Source: Erwinia sp. 198 (lineage in GTDB: Bacteria; Pseudomonadota; Gammaproteobacteria; Enterobacterales; Enterobacteriaceae). Taken from it: 64,000 nucleotides of DNA. Each line of letters opens with the position of its first letter. The stretch's first letter is position 1. The position numbers and the translations under genes were made by a program. Positions 50,622-58,867 of the stretch are shown one piece after another. Location of the stretch: contig NZ_RHUM01000015.1 of NCBI RefSeq assembly GCF_003937915.1, positions 62,001-126,000 on the forward strand, given 5' to 3'. The notes below the pieces were generated by a model. It saw nothing but the letters and a program-made list of their open reading frames with translations, did not search any database and was not told the origin of the DNA.

Positions 50622-50769
50622 TTTAATTATAACAAGCGAAAGAGGCCAGTTTCTACAACGGTTGCTAAGCAGTCAGAGAACATAATTATCGGTCGGCTGG
50701 GCGAGATAAGCAAAGCGCACCGCGAAAGTTCTCTAACCGACGACCATGACAAATCCAGGAGAGTTAAGT

Positions 50770-52179
50770 ATGTCCGCTGAACACGTTCTGTCGATGATGA
50801 ACGAGCATGAAGTCAAATTTGTTGACCTGCGCTTCACAGACACCAAAGGTAAAGAGCAGCACGTTACCATTCCTGCTCACCAGGTTAACGCTGACTTCTT
50901 CGAAGAAGGCAAAATGTTTGACGGCTCCTCCATCGGCGGCTGGAAAGGCATTAACGAATCCGACATGGTGCTGATGCCGGACGCGACCACTGCGGTCCTG
51001 GATCCTTTCTTTGAAGACTCTACGCTTATCATCCGTTGTGACATCCTTGAGCCAGGCACCATGCAGGGCTACGATCGCGACCCACGTTCTATCGCCAAGC
51101 GCGCCGAAGATTTCCTGCGTTCTTCCGGCATTGCTGATACCGTACTGTTTGGCCCGGAGCCAGAATTCTTCCTGTTTGACGATGTGCGTTTCGGCGCGAC
51201 CACCTCCGGCTCTCACGTGGCTATCGACGATATCGAAGCGGCATGGAACACCGGTAAAGAATATGAAGGCGGCAACAAAGGCCACCGTCCGGGCCTGAAA
51301 GGCGGTTATTTCCCGGTGCCACCGGTCGACTCTTCACAGGACATCCGTTCTGCTATGTGTCTGACCATGGAGCAAATGGGTCTGGTTGTTGAAGCTCATC
51401 ACCACGAAGTGGCGACCGCAGGTCAGAACGAAGTGGCCACCCGCTTTAACACCATGACCAAAAAAGCCGACGAAATTCAGATCTACAAGTATGTCGTGCA
51501 CAACGTGGCGCACGCTTTCGGCAAAACCGCGACCTTTATGCCAAAACCCATCTTTGGCGATAACGGTTCCGGTATGCACTGCCATATGTCCCTGTCCAAA
51601 GGCGGCACCAACCTGTTCGCTGGCGACAAATACGGCGGCCTGTCTGAAACTGCCCTGTTCTACATCGGCGGTGTGATCAAGCACGCTAAAGCGATCAACG
51701 CCCTGTCTAACCCGACTACCAACTCCTACAAGCGTCTGGTGCCGGGCTACGAAGCGCCGGTTATGCTGGCCTACTCTGCCCGTAACCGTTCCGCCTCTAT
51801 CCGTATTCCAGTGGTTGCCAGCCCGAAAGCGCGCCGTATTGAAGCCCGCTTCCCGGATCCAGCCGCTAACCCATATCTGTGCTTCGCTGCGCTGCTGATG
51901 GCAGGCCTGGACGGCATCATCAACAAGATCCATCCTGGCGACGCAATGGACAAAAACCTGTACGACCTGCCGCCGGAAGAAGAAGCGGAAATTCCAAAAG
52001 TAGCCGGCTCGCTGGAAGAGGCGCTGAACGCGCTGAACGAAGACCGTGAGTTCCTGACTCGTGGCGGCGTGTTCACTGACGACACCATTGATGCTTATAT
52101 CGACCTGCGCAAAGCTGAAATGGATCGCGTTCGCATGACGCCGCACCCGGTCGAGTTCGAACTGTACTACAGCGTTTAG
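50770..52179 (+). CDS. glnA: Glutamine synthetase, type I
   Basis: GlnA makes glutamine from glutamate, ammonia and ATP and is the main route of ammonia assimilation when nitrogen is scarce. The 469-residue protein (same as E. coli) has [13 protein letters not shown], the metal-site PEPEFFLFD, the ATP-binding [14 protein letters not shown] and the adenylylation Tyr in [10 protein letters not shown] near residue 398. The ATG 50770 follows GGAGAG; an upstream in-frame start at 50746 is unlikely. Controlled by NtrC and sigma-54, and linked to glnL-glnG. Confidence 0.98.
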   Translation: MSAEHVLSMMNEHEVKFVDLRFTDTKGKEQHVTIPAHQVNADFFEEGKMFDGSSIGGWKGINESDMVLMPDATTAVLDPFFEDSTLIIRCDILEPGTMQGYDRDPRSIAKRAEDFLRSSGIADTVLFGPEPEFFLFDDVRFGATTSGSHVAIDDIEAAWNTGKEYEGGNKGHRPGLKGGYFPVPPVDSSQDIRSAMCLTMEQMGLVVEAHHHEVATAGQNEVATRFNTMTKKADEIQIYKYVVHNVAHAFGKTATFMPKPIFGDNGSGMHCHMSLSKGGTNLFAGDKYGGLSETALFYIGGVIKHAKAINALSNPTTNSYKRLVPGYEAPVMLAYSARNRSASIRIPVVASPKARRIEARFPDPAANPYLCFAALLMAGLDGIINKIHPGDAMDKNLYDLPPEEEAEIPKVAGSLEEALNALNEDREFLTRGGVFTDDTIDAYIDLRKAEMDRVRMTPHPVEFELYYSV

Positions 52180-52318
52180 TTTCTGGCTCCGGCGACTCGT
52201 CGCGTTAAAGCGGCTACGGCAGGCTCAGTGATTCGGGTGAACACGGGCCGCAGCGTAACGAGCGCCGGAGATATTGTTGCCGTGGAAATTTTTAGCCCAT
52301 CTCCGGATGGGCTTTTTT
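52180..52318 (+). ncRNA. glnZ: Candidate GlnZ-type small RNA from the glnA 3' untranslated region
   Basis: The region between glnA and glnL holds a long imperfect inverted repeat (CTCCGGCGACTCG at about 52187 with CGAGCGCCGGAG near 52260) and ends in a strong terminator. In E. coli and Salmonella the same interval yields the Hfq-bound small RNA GlnZ, released from glnA mRNA. The assignment rests on position and structure; the seed region was not compared. Confidence 0.45.
52294..52318 (+). terminator. Intrinsic terminator after glnA
   Basis: AGCCCATC and GATGGGCT form an 8-bp stem with a TCCG tetraloop, followed by TTTTT. It partly separates glnA from glnL-glnG. Confidence 0.88.
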
Positions 52319-52364
52319 CGCCGTGGGCGCCGCGCGCAGAGAGACGAATTTCAGGTTCCATGAC

Positions 52365-52386
52365 TATAATGCACTAAAATGGTGCA
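52365..52386 (+). promoter_or_regulatory. glnL promoter -10 box overlapped by an NtrC site
   Basis: TATAAT (52365-52370) is directly overlapped by TGCACTAAAATGGTGCA (52370-52386), a perfect NtrC dyad. Bound NtrC would block this promoter, the known negative autoregulation of glnL-glnG in E. coli. No clear -35 was found. Confidence 0.85.
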
Positions 52387-52399
52387 GGAGACCGCTGTT

Positions 52400-53449
52400 A
52401 TGGCAACAGGCACGCAGCCCGATGCCGGGCAGATCCTCAACTCGCTGATTAACAGCATACTGCTGGTCGACAGCGAACTGGTGGTGCATTACGCCAATCC
52501 CGCCGCTCAGCAACTGCTGGCGCAAAGCTCCCGCAAGCTCTTTGGCACGCCGTTGCCGGATCTGATGGGCTATTTTTCTCTGAACATCGGAGTAATGCGC
52601 GAGAGTCTCAATGCCGGTCAGGGGTTTACCGACAGCGAGGTTACGCTGGTCGTCGACAGTCGTGCGCATATTATGTCTTTAACGGCGCAGCTGCTGCCGG
52701 ACGGGCTAATCCTGCTGGAAATGGCGCCAATGGACAATCAGCGTCGCCTCAGCCAGGAACAGATCCAACATGCTCAACAGGTCGCCGCACGGGATTTAGT
52801 GCGTGGGCTGGCGCATGAAATTAAAAATCCGTTAGGGGGATTACGCGGCGCGGCGCAGCTGTTGGCAAAAGCCCTGCCCGATCCGGCCTTAACGGAATAT
52901 ACCAAAGTCATTATTGAACAGGCCGATCGCCTGCGTAACCTGGTGGATCGCCTGCTTGGCCCGCAGCAGCCGGGTATGCACGTCACGCAAAGCATCCATC
53001 AGGTCGCCGAGCGCGTGGTTAACCTTGTCTCGATGGAGCTGCCCGATAACGTTACGCTAATCAGAGATTACGACCCCAGCCTGCCGGAGCTGCCGCATGA
53101 TCCGGATCAAATCGAACAGGTGCTGCTGAACGTAGTGCGTAACGCGCTACAGGCGCTGGGAGAAAAAGGCGGTGCCATTACGCTGCGCACCCGCACCGCA
53201 TTCCAGCTGACGCTGCACGGCGTCCGCTATCGCCTGGTGGCCCGTATCGATATTGAAGATAACGGCCCCGGCATTCCGGCTCAGCTACAGGATACGCTGT
53301 TTTATCCGATGGTGAGCGGCCGCGAAGGCGGCACCGGTTTAGGCCTGTCGATTGCCCGCAGCCTGATCGATCAGCATTCGGGAAAAATAGAATTTAACAG
53401 TTGGCCTGGCCACACCGAGTTTTCCGTTTATTTGCCTATTCGCCAGTGA
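52400..53449 (+). CDS. glnL: Nitrogen regulation sensor kinase NtrB
   Basis: NtrB phosphorylates NtrC under nitrogen limitation and, with PII bound, dephosphorylates it. The 349-residue protein (same as E. coli) has an N-terminal PAS domain, the phospho-acceptor His139 in [18 protein letters not shown], the N box [13 protein letters not shown], and ATP-lid motifs DNGPGIP and GTGLGLSIA. No membrane segment, so it is cytosolic. ATG 52400 is preferred to the ATG at 52379, which overlaps the NtrC site. Confidence 0.97.
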   Translation: MATGTQPDAGQILNSLINSILLVDSELVVHYANPAAQQLLAQSSRKLFGTPLPDLMGYFSLNIGVMRESLNAGQGFTDSEVTLVVDSRAHIMSLTAQLLPDGLILLEMAPMDNQRRLSQEQIQHAQQVAARDLVRGLAHEIKNPLGGLRGAAQLLAKALPDPALTEYTKVIIEQADRLRNLVDRLLGPQQPGMHVTQSIHQVAERVVNLVSMELPDNVTLIRDYDPSLPELPHDPDQIEQVLLNVVRNALQALGEKGGAITLRTRTAFQLTLHGVRYRLVARIDIEDNGPGIPAQLQDTLFYPMVSGREGGTGLGLSIARSLIDQHSGKIEFNSWPGHTEFSVYLPIRQ

Positions 53450-53456
53450 GGTTTCT

Positions 53457-54866
53457 ATGCAACGAGGGATAGTCTGGATCGTCGATGACGATAGCTCCAT
53501 CCGCTGGGTGCTTGAACGCGCGCTTACTGGAGCCGGTTTAAACTGCGCCACGTTTGACAGCGCGAGCGAGGTGCTGAACGCGCTTGCCACCAAAACCCCG
53601 GACGTTTTGCTTTCCGATATTCGTATGCCCGGCATGGACGGACTGGCGTTACTGAAACAAATTAAGCAACGTCATCCGATGCTGCCGGTAATTATTATGA
53701 CCGCACACTCCGATCTGGATGCGGCCGTCAGCGCCTATCAGCAAGGCGCATTCGATTACCTGCCAAAACCCTTTGATATCGATGAAGCCGTGGCGTTAGT
53801 GGAACGCGCGATCAGCCACTATCAGGAGCAGCAGCAGCCGCGCAACCAGCCGGTCAGCGGCCCGACTACCGATATCATCGGCGAAGCGCCGGCGATGCAG
53901 GACGTGTTTCGTATTATCGGCCGCCTCTCGCGTTCTTCAATCAGCGTATTGATCAACGGCGAGTCGGGCACGGGCAAAGAGCTGGTGGCGCACGCGCTGC
54001 ATCGCCACAGCCCGCGCGCGAAGGCGCCTTTTATCGCGCTGAACATGGCGGCTATCCCGAAGGATCTGATTGAGTCGGAGCTTTTCGGCCATGAGAAAGG
54101 CGCATTTACGGGCGCTAATCAAATCCGTCAGGGACGTTTCGAGCAGGCCGACGGCGGCACGCTGTTTCTGGATGAGATTGGCGATATGCCGCTGGACGTG
54201 CAGACTCGTTTATTGCGCGTGCTGGCCGACGGCCAGTTTTATCGCGTCGGCGGCTATGCGCCGGTCAAAGTAGACGTCAGGATCATCGCCGCTACGCACC
54301 AGAATTTGGAGCTGCGGGTACAGGAAGGCAAATTCCGCGAGGATCTGTTTCACCGCCTGAACGTTATCCGCGTGCATCTGCCGCCGCTGCGGGAACGCCG
54401 TGAGGATATCCCTCGTCTGGCGCGCTATTTCCTTCAGGTCGCGGCACGCGAGCTGGGCGTCGAGGCAAAAATTCTGCATCCCGAAACCGAAACGGCGCTG
54501 ACCCGCCTGCATTGGTCGGGCAACGTGCGCCAGCTGGAAAATACCTGCCGCTGGCTGACGGTGATGGCCGCCGGTCAGGAAGTGCTGATTCAGGATTTGC
54601 CGCCGGAGCTGTTTGAAACCGCCACGCCGGACAATCCCGTACAGTCACTGCCCGACAGCTGGGCAACGCTGCTGGCGCAGTGGGCCGATCGCGCGCTGCG
54701 TTCCGGTCATCAAAACTTGTTATCGGAAGCACAGCCAGAGATGGAGCGCACGCTGCTGACTACCGCGCTGCGTCATACACAAGGCCACAAGCAGGAAGCG
54801 GCTCGTTTGCTGGGTTGGGGACGTAACACCCTTACCCGCAAGCTGAAAGAGCTGGGCATGGAGTAA
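53457..54866 (+). CDS. glnG: Nitrogen regulator NtrC
   Basis: NtrC is the sigma-54 activator of nitrogen genes. The 469-residue protein has a receiver domain with the phosphorylated Asp54 ([12 protein letters not shown]), the AAA+ domain with Walker A GESGTGKE (about 169), the sigma-54 contact loop GAFTGA (about 216), and a C-terminal Fis-type helix-turn-helix ([20 protein letters not shown]). It lies 7 bases after glnL. Confidence 0.98.
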   Translation: MQRGIVWIVDDDSSIRWVLERALTGAGLNCATFDSASEVLNALATKTPDVLLSDIRMPGMDGLALLKQIKQRHPMLPVIIMTAHSDLDAAVSAYQQGAFDYLPKPFDIDEAVALVERAISHYQEQQQPRNQPVSGPTTDIIGEAPAMQDVFRIIGRLSRSSISVLINGESGTGKELVAHALHRHSPRAKAPFIALNMAAIPKDLIESELFGHEKGAFTGANQIRQGRFEQADGGTLFLDEIGDMPLDVQTRLLRVLADGQFYRVGGYAPVKVDVRIIAATHQNLELRVQEGKFREDLFHRLNVIRVHLPPLRERREDIPRLARYFLQVAARELGVEAKILHPETETALTRLHWSGNVRQLENTCRWLTVMAAGQEVLIQDLPPELFETATPDNPVQSLPDSWATLLAQWADRALRSGHQNLLSEAQPEMERTLLTTALRHTQGHKQEAARLLGWGRNTLTRKLKELGME

Positions 54867-54874
54867 AGCAGGAA

Positions 54875-54911
54875 AGCATAAAAAAACGTCGATTCGCGCA
54901 TTTTTTATGCT
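54875..54911. terminator. AT-rich hairpin after glnG
   Basis: AGCATAAAAAA (54875-54885, with one further A) and TTTTTTATGCT (54901-54911) form an 11-bp stem with a loop of about 14 bases. The stem itself supplies a T-run. Probably the glnG terminator, though it is weak. Confidence 0.55.
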
Positions 54912-54973
54912 CTTGCGACTTTACACATCGGTATCAGTCAGTATCATTCTGAACCGTTATCGGGAGGAAGATA

Positions 54974-55090
54974 ATGCTGGAATCGTTAATTCATGTGGTG
55001 ACGCACTACGCGCAGACGGGTGCCGCGCATCTGCCGCAAACGGCTATGGCCGCCGTGCTGTGCGCAGCGATGCTGAAATTTCCAGGCTGA
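54974..55090 (+). CDS. yshB: YshB family small membrane protein
   Basis: The 38-residue product MLESLIHVVTHYAQTGAAHL… with PQTAMAAVLCAAML near the C terminus matches E. coli YshB (36 residues) in its start MLES, the PQTA element and the hydrophobic AAVLCAAM stretch, and lies in the same glnG-hemN gap. A GGGAGGAAG ribosome site precedes the ATG. YshB has been implicated in intracellular growth of Salmonella; its molecular role is unknown. The last codons fall in a hairpin arm. Confidence 0.85.
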   Translation: MLESLIHVVTHYAQTGAAHLPQTAMAAVLCAAMLKFPG

Positions 55091-55109
55091 GGCGCCAAAA
55101 ATTTCAGCA
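55071..55109. repeat. Inverted repeat over the yshB stop codon
   Basis: TGCTGAAATTT (55071-55081) and AAATTTCAGCA (55099-55109) form a perfect 11-bp stem whose loop contains the yshB stop. It is distinct from the terminator that follows. Confidence 0.6.
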
Positions 55110-55111
55110 CT

Positions 55112-55147
55112 AAAAAGCCGGGAACGTTTTTGTTTCCGGCTTTTTTA
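55112..55147. terminator. Terminator between yshB and hemN
   Basis: AAAAAGCCGGGAAC and GTTTCCGGCTTTTT pair with one mismatch around a short T-rich loop. Flanking A and T runs suit termination in both directions. Confidence 0.85.
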
Positions 55148-55159
55148 TCCGCAGGGCGA

Positions 55160-56527
55160 TCAGATCACCCGCGAGAACTGCTGTAGGCGCGTTTGCTGGC
55201 GTAGATAGCGGTCAAAGCACATGCAGATATTCCTGACCAGCAGGCGCCCCTTAGAAGTGACCTGAAGGCCCTTCTCGCTGCGCTCCACCAGCCCGTCTGC
55301 AATCAGCGGCTCAAGCAGCGCCAGATCCTCCGCAAAATAGTCGGTAAAGGTGACGCCGTGCGAGGTAAAAGCGGCGAAATCCAGCGAGAAATTACACATC
55401 AGCGTTTTAATCACCTCGCGGCGCAGGATATCGTCGCCCGACAGCTCTACGCCGCGCCAGAGCGCCGTACCCTGCTTAGCCACGGCGTCATACCACTCTT
55501 TTAGCCCTTTCTGGTTTTGCGCATAGCCGTCGCCGATCATACTGATGGCGGAGACGCCCAGGCCCAGCAGATCGTTGTCTCCCTGCGTGGTATACCCCTG
55601 GAAGTTGCGATGCAGCTTGCCTTCCCGCTGGGCAACGGCCAGCTCGTCCTCCGGTCTGGCAAAGTGGTCCATACCGATAAACTGGTAGCCGGACGCCATC
55701 AGCGCGGCAATGGACTGTTGCAGGATGGTCAGTTTCTGTTGGGGATCGGGCAGATCGGCCTCTTTAATTTTCCGCTGCGCGGCAAAGTGCGCGGGCATAT
55801 GCGCATAATTGAAAACGCTAAGCCTGTCGGGGTTCAGCGCAATGACCTTTTGCAGGGTAAAGGCAAAGCTTTCCGGCGTCTGCCTGGGTAAGCCATAAAT
55901 CAAATCGAGATTAACAGAGTTGAAGCCCACCCGCTTTGCCCGCTCGATAAGCGCGACGATAGTCTGCTCGTCCTGTACGCGGTTAACCTTTTCCTGCACC
56001 TCTTTATTGAAATCCTGCACGCCCATGCTTAGCCGGGTAAAACCTGCGGCAAAGAGATGATCGATCACGTCCGCTTCAATTTCTCGCGGATCGATTTCAA
56101 TGGAAAGCTCCGCCTCGTCGCTGAAGGCAAAGTGCTGACGCAGCAGCGCCATCAGTGTGGAAATCTGCGCTTTACTGAGAAAAGTAGGCGTGCCGCCGCC
56201 CCAGTGCATCTGTGTCACGGTTCGGTTGCGGAAAAGCGCGGCGCGACTGGCGATTTCTACGGCTAAAGCTTCCAGATAGTCGTCAGCTTTATGCTGATGA
56301 CGGGTAACGACTTTATTACAGCCGCAGAAGTAACAAAGGCGATGGCAGAAAGGAATATGAATATAAAGCGACAGCGGGCGATGGGGAGTACGCTGGCTGG
56401 CACGGATAAAATCGGCTTCGCGGTAAGCCTCGCTGAACTCCAGCGCGGTAGGATAAGAAGTGTAACGGGGACCCGAGATATTATATTTTTGCAGCAGGAC
56501 GGGATCCCACTCAATTGTCTGCGTCAC
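55160..56527 (-). CDS. hemN: Oxygen-independent coproporphyrinogen III dehydrogenase
   Basis: HemN makes protoporphyrinogen IX from coproporphyrinogen III without oxygen, using radical S-adenosylmethionine chemistry. The 455-residue protein begins MTQTIEWDPVLLQKYNISGPRYT and has the cluster-binding motif FCHRLCYFCGC (C-x3-C-x2-C), HWGGGTPTFL and SIEIDPREI. Length is near E. coli (457). A small membrane-protein frame overlaps its start by 17 bases. Confidence 0.97.
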   Translation of the reverse strand: MTQTIEWDPVLLQKYNISGPRYTSYPTALEFSEAYREADFIRASQRTPHRPLSLYIHIPFCHRLCYFCGCNKVVTRHQHKADDYLEALAVEIASRAALFRNRTVTQMHWGGGTPTFLSKAQISTLMALLRQHFAFSDEAELSIEIDPREIEADVIDHLFAAGFTRLSMGVQDFNKEVQEKVNRVQDEQTIVALIERAKRVGFNSVNLDLIYGLPRQTPESFAFTLQKVIALNPDRLSVFNYAHMPAHFAAQRKIKEADLPDPQQKLTILQQSIAALMASGYQFIGMDHFARPEDELAVAQREGKLHRNFQGYTTQGDNDLLGLGVSAISMIGDGYAQNQKGLKEWYDAVAKQGTALWRGVELSGDDILRREVIKTLMCNFSLDFAAFTSHGVTFTDYFAEDLALLEPLIADGLVERSEKGLQVTSKGRLLVRNICMCFDRYLRQQTRLQQFSRVI

Positions 56528-56693
56528 GATATTCTCTCCTGCATTGGCGTGTTGACCGTCGCGGAGGCGCTGTCGGCAGGACGGTCGGTCTGCGTAGCCG
56601 GGCTTTCAGCCGGGACAGACGCCGTAGTTTACCCAACATCCAGAGCAGGCAGCAGAACAGAATCAGCAGGTAAATTGATCCAGGCCAAATCAT
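56511..56693 (-). CDS. Candidate small membrane protein ahead of hemN
   Basis: The 60-residue frame starts MIWPGSIYLLILFCCLLWMLG, one clear membrane segment, followed by a strongly basic tail (KLRRLSRLKARLRRP) that would stay in the cytoplasm. An AAGG lies 13 bases before the ATG. It lies between yihI and hemN, after a hairpin, and overlaps the first 17 bases of hemN, so it may be coupled to it. No homologue comes to mind; the lower half of the frame could be chance. Confidence 0.5.
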   Translation of the reverse strand: MIWPGSIYLLILFCCLLWMLGKLRRLSRLKARLRRPTVLPTAPPRRSTRQCRREYRDADN

Positions 56694-56712
56694 TGGCAGA
56701 GATACCTTATGC

Positions 56713-56736
56713 AGAAACGGCGCCCGTTGGCGCCGT
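56713..56736 (-). terminator. Hairpin after yihI
   Basis: Minus strand ACGGCGCC and GGCGCCGT form an 8-bp stem with a 4-base loop followed by TTCTG. The T-tract is short, so termination may be partial. Confidence 0.55.
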
Positions 56737-56768
56737 CCTTTAAGTAAGTCCGAAAAGCATCGCCGGGA

Positions 56769-57290
56769 TTAATTACCGCCTTTAAGCAGGCGATACATAT
56801 CCTCTTCAGCTTCTTCATCTTCGACTTCATCATCCAGCGCGATCCCCAACTGCTCCATCAGCGTGTCGATGCGATCCAGCGTCTGATCAAGCCAGGCCTG
56901 CTCTTCCGCCTTCAGGGTGTCGCCGTTTTCCAGACGATCCAGCAGCGCATCCAGCCGCTCGTCGTTTTCGAGCTTCGCCAGCTCTTCTTCCGGCGTCAGA
57001 CGGGGTTTCTTCTCTTCGGCTTTTTTCACCGGTTTGGCTTTCTTCGCAGGCTGCGCGGCGGCAGCGCCCAGCGCTACCGGCGTTTTACTGCCAATACGCG
57101 GATCTTTCTCTTTAGCGCTTTCGCCGTTTTTCTTTGCCGCCGCTACGGGGTTAGCGCGACTGCCGGAGGCGTGGCCGCGATGTTTCTTATCGCGTTTACG
57201 ATCGCGCGCTTCCGTGTTGATTTCATCGCGCGTTTTACGCTTCGCTTTTGCCGCCGGTTTTTTCTGCGAATCGCGTACAGGTTGCTTCAT
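56769..57290 (-). CDS. yihI: Der GTPase-activating protein YihI
   Basis: YihI stimulates the GTPase Der and so tunes 50S ribosome assembly. The 173-residue protein has a long, disordered Lys/Ala/Arg-rich N-terminal half ([26 protein letters not shown]) and an acidic, helical C terminus ([30 protein letters not shown]). Composition and neighbours (hemN, csrC, engB) match E. coli. Confidence 0.93.
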   Translation of the reverse strand: MKQPVRDSQKKPAAKAKRKTRDEINTEARDRKRDKKHRGHASGSRANPVAAAKKNGESAKEKDPRIGSKTPVALGAAAAQPAKKAKPVKKAEEKKPRLTPEEELAKLENDERLDALLDRLENGDTLKAEEQAWLDQTLDRIDTLMEQLGIALDDEVEDEEAEEDMYRLLKGGN

Positions 57291-57354
57291 GGTTTCTGCT
57301 CTCAGACTGTTTATCTTCAGTATAGAATTGCGGCGGAATCTAGCAGAAAGCAGA

Positions 57355-57600
57355 CAAAGAAAAAAGGCGCCAGGTCACCCTGTCGCCTTTTTTCGCACCT
57401 TCCGCAGAAGGACTGACTAAGTTAGCATCCGTTTTGGCATCCAACTTCCCGGTTTTCCCTTGCCATGCCGTCCTCCGTGGACGCAGTCCTTTCCCTTCAG
57501 ATGAGCCGTTCCCCGACACTTTCCTTCCCTGCTCAGTACCTTCCTGGTATCCCCCTGAGCGCTTCATCCTGAAGTAAGCCGTCCTGGCTCTGACAACAAA
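57355..57600 (-). ncRNA. csrC: CsrC-type regulatory RNA
   Basis: CsrC sequesters the RNA-binding regulator CsrA through many GGA motifs. About 16 GGA triplets occur on the minus strand in roughly 205 bases, often in AGGA or GGGA, and the RNA ends in a hairpin very close to the E. coli CsrC terminator: AAAAAAGGCGACAGG … GCGCCTTTTTTC at 57359-57393. The place between yihI and engB is the same as in E. coli. A TATAGT on the minus strand (57606-57611) suggests a start near 57599; the 5' end is approximate. A UvrY-type half-site lies upstream. Confidence 0.88.
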
Positions 57601-57745
57601 TGTAGACTATATGGAGAAACTCACAAGGTAAGTTACGAAAAAATTTATTAATATCTGGCCTTAAAATAATAACACTTTGATTTTAAATCATTTAATTTTT
57701 AAAGGCAGGAAAGAAAAGGTAAAGTTCTGGCAAAAAGTATAGCCA

Positions 57746-57755
57746 ATCTCTTACA
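57746..57755 (-). promoter_or_regulatory. UvrY half-site upstream of csrC
   Basis: The minus strand reads TGTAAGAGAT, half of the reported UvrY dyad (TGTGAGAGATCTCTTACA form) from csrB. It lies about 150 bases upstream of the presumed csrC start, near the distance known for such sites. The second half is not conserved. Confidence 0.5.
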
Positions 57756-57845
57756 AAGCCGCCGCCGCGCCGCGTGCGGCTGGGCGCTTTTAATCCATAC
57801 AGGGTATACTCTGCACAATTGTTCTTATTATCTGGAGTTTCTAAC

Positions 57846-58481
57846 TTGTCTGGCTGGAATTATAACCTTACCCACTTTGTCACCAGCGCGCCCGACATCC
57901 GCCACCTTCCAGCCGATATCGGTATTGAAGTGGCGTTTGCAGGACGCTCTAATGCCGGCAAATCCAGCGCGTTGAATACGCTAACCAATCAAAAGAGCCT
58001 GGCCCGTACCAGTAAAACGCCCGGCCGCACCCAGCTGATTAACCTGTTTCAGGTCACCGAAGGCTATCGCCTGGTGGATTTGCCTGGCTATGGCTATGCC
58101 GAAGTGCCGGAAGAGATGAAGCTGAAATGGCAGCGTTCGCTGGCAGAGTATCTTCAGATGCGTCAGTGTCTGAAAGGGCTGGTTGTGCTGATGGATATCC
58201 GTCATCCGCTGAAGGATCTGGATCGGCAGATGATTGAATGGGCGGTACAGAGCGGCATTCAGGTGCTGGTGCTGCTGACCAAGGCGGACAAGCTGGCTTC
58301 CGGTGCGCGTAAAGCGCAGTTAAATCTGGTGCGCGAAGCCGCTAAAGGATTTGTCGGCGATGTACAGGTTGAAGCTTTCTCTTCGCTTAAGAAATTGGGC
58401 GTGGATAAACTGCGCCTGAAACTGGACAGCTGGTTCAGTGAAATTCCACCAGCGACGGAAGAAACGTCACCAGAAGCTTGA
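57846..58481 (+). CDS. engB: Ribosome biogenesis GTPase EngB (YihA/YsxC)
   Basis: EngB is an essential GTPase in 50S assembly and cell division. The 211-residue protein begins with TTG at 57846 ([21 protein letters not shown]) and has G1 [16 protein letters not shown]2 KTPGRTQ, G3 [10 protein letters not shown] and G4 LLTKADK. The E. coli protein has 210 residues. The frame is open to 57774, but a longer start has no support. Confidence 0.95.
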   Translation: MSGWNYNLTHFVTSAPDIRHLPADIGIEVAFAGRSNAGKSSALNTLTNQKSLARTSKTPGRTQLINLFQVTEGYRLVDLPGYGYAEVPEEMKLKWQRSLAEYLQMRQCLKGLVVLMDIRHPLKDLDRQMIEWAVQSGIQVLVLLTKADKLASGARKAQLNLVREAAKGFVGDVQVEAFSSLKKLGVDKLRLKLDSWFSEIPPATEETSPEA

Positions 58482-58502
58482 TATCCGGCTGAACGGCGCC
58501 CA

Positions 58503-58609
58503 ATAAAAAACGCCCCAGTCATAACGACTGGGGCGGCTAATATTCAGCCAAATCCGATTACGTGAAGTAAACGGTTTGAAAGATAGAACATCTTACCTCT
58601 GTACCCTAC
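58503..58609 (-). ncRNA. spf: Spot 42 small RNA
   Basis: Spot 42 is an Hfq-dependent RNA that represses catabolic genes such as galK and is itself repressed by cAMP-CRP. The minus strand begins GTAGGGTACAGAGGTAAGAT, identical to E. coli Spot 42 over those bases, and ends with the terminator stem CGCCCCAGTC … GACTGGGGCG followed by TTTTTTATT. About 107 nt, in the conserved place between polA and engB. Confidence 0.96.
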
Positions 58610-58840
58610 ATCTTCAACTCTACATGATTTTTTCAGGCCTCAAAAGGATTTTTTACCGCCCCGTTTCACAAAATCCCCTTTTTTATCGAATACAGCTCAC
58701 AGAAAAATAGTTTTCAGGTAGCGAAGGCACAAAAAAAATGTTTGAGCGATAACAGGTTAGCGCTGGCGCTATGCAAGGCTTTATTTCTTATAAACGCCTG
58801 TTAATTGACAGGCTAAAGCGCTTTCTGGCATCAGCTTGCT

Positions 58841-58861
58841 AAAGCCGGGCCTTAGCCCGGC
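58841..58861 (-). terminator. Terminator hairpin of polA
   Basis: GCCGGGC and GCCCGGC form a 7-bp stem with a 4-base loop just after the polA stop; TTT follows on the minus strand. The T-tract is short. Confidence 0.65.
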
Positions 58862-58867
58862 GCCAGA

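Larger units (their letters stand above)
50337..50769. other. Divergent regulatory region typA/glnA
   Basis: The 433-base gap holds two strong NtrC sites and a half-site, a sigma-54 promoter and the glnA leader, all described separately. No coding sequence is seen. Confidence 0.8.
58482..58867. other. Region between engB and polA holding spf and its promoter
   Basis: Apart from Spot 42 (58503-58609) and the polA terminator hairpin, this region is rich in A/T and should carry the spf promoter on the minus strand at about 58615-58700. TGTGA half-sites there could bind CRP, which represses spf in E. coli. No gene is seen. Confidence 0.6.
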
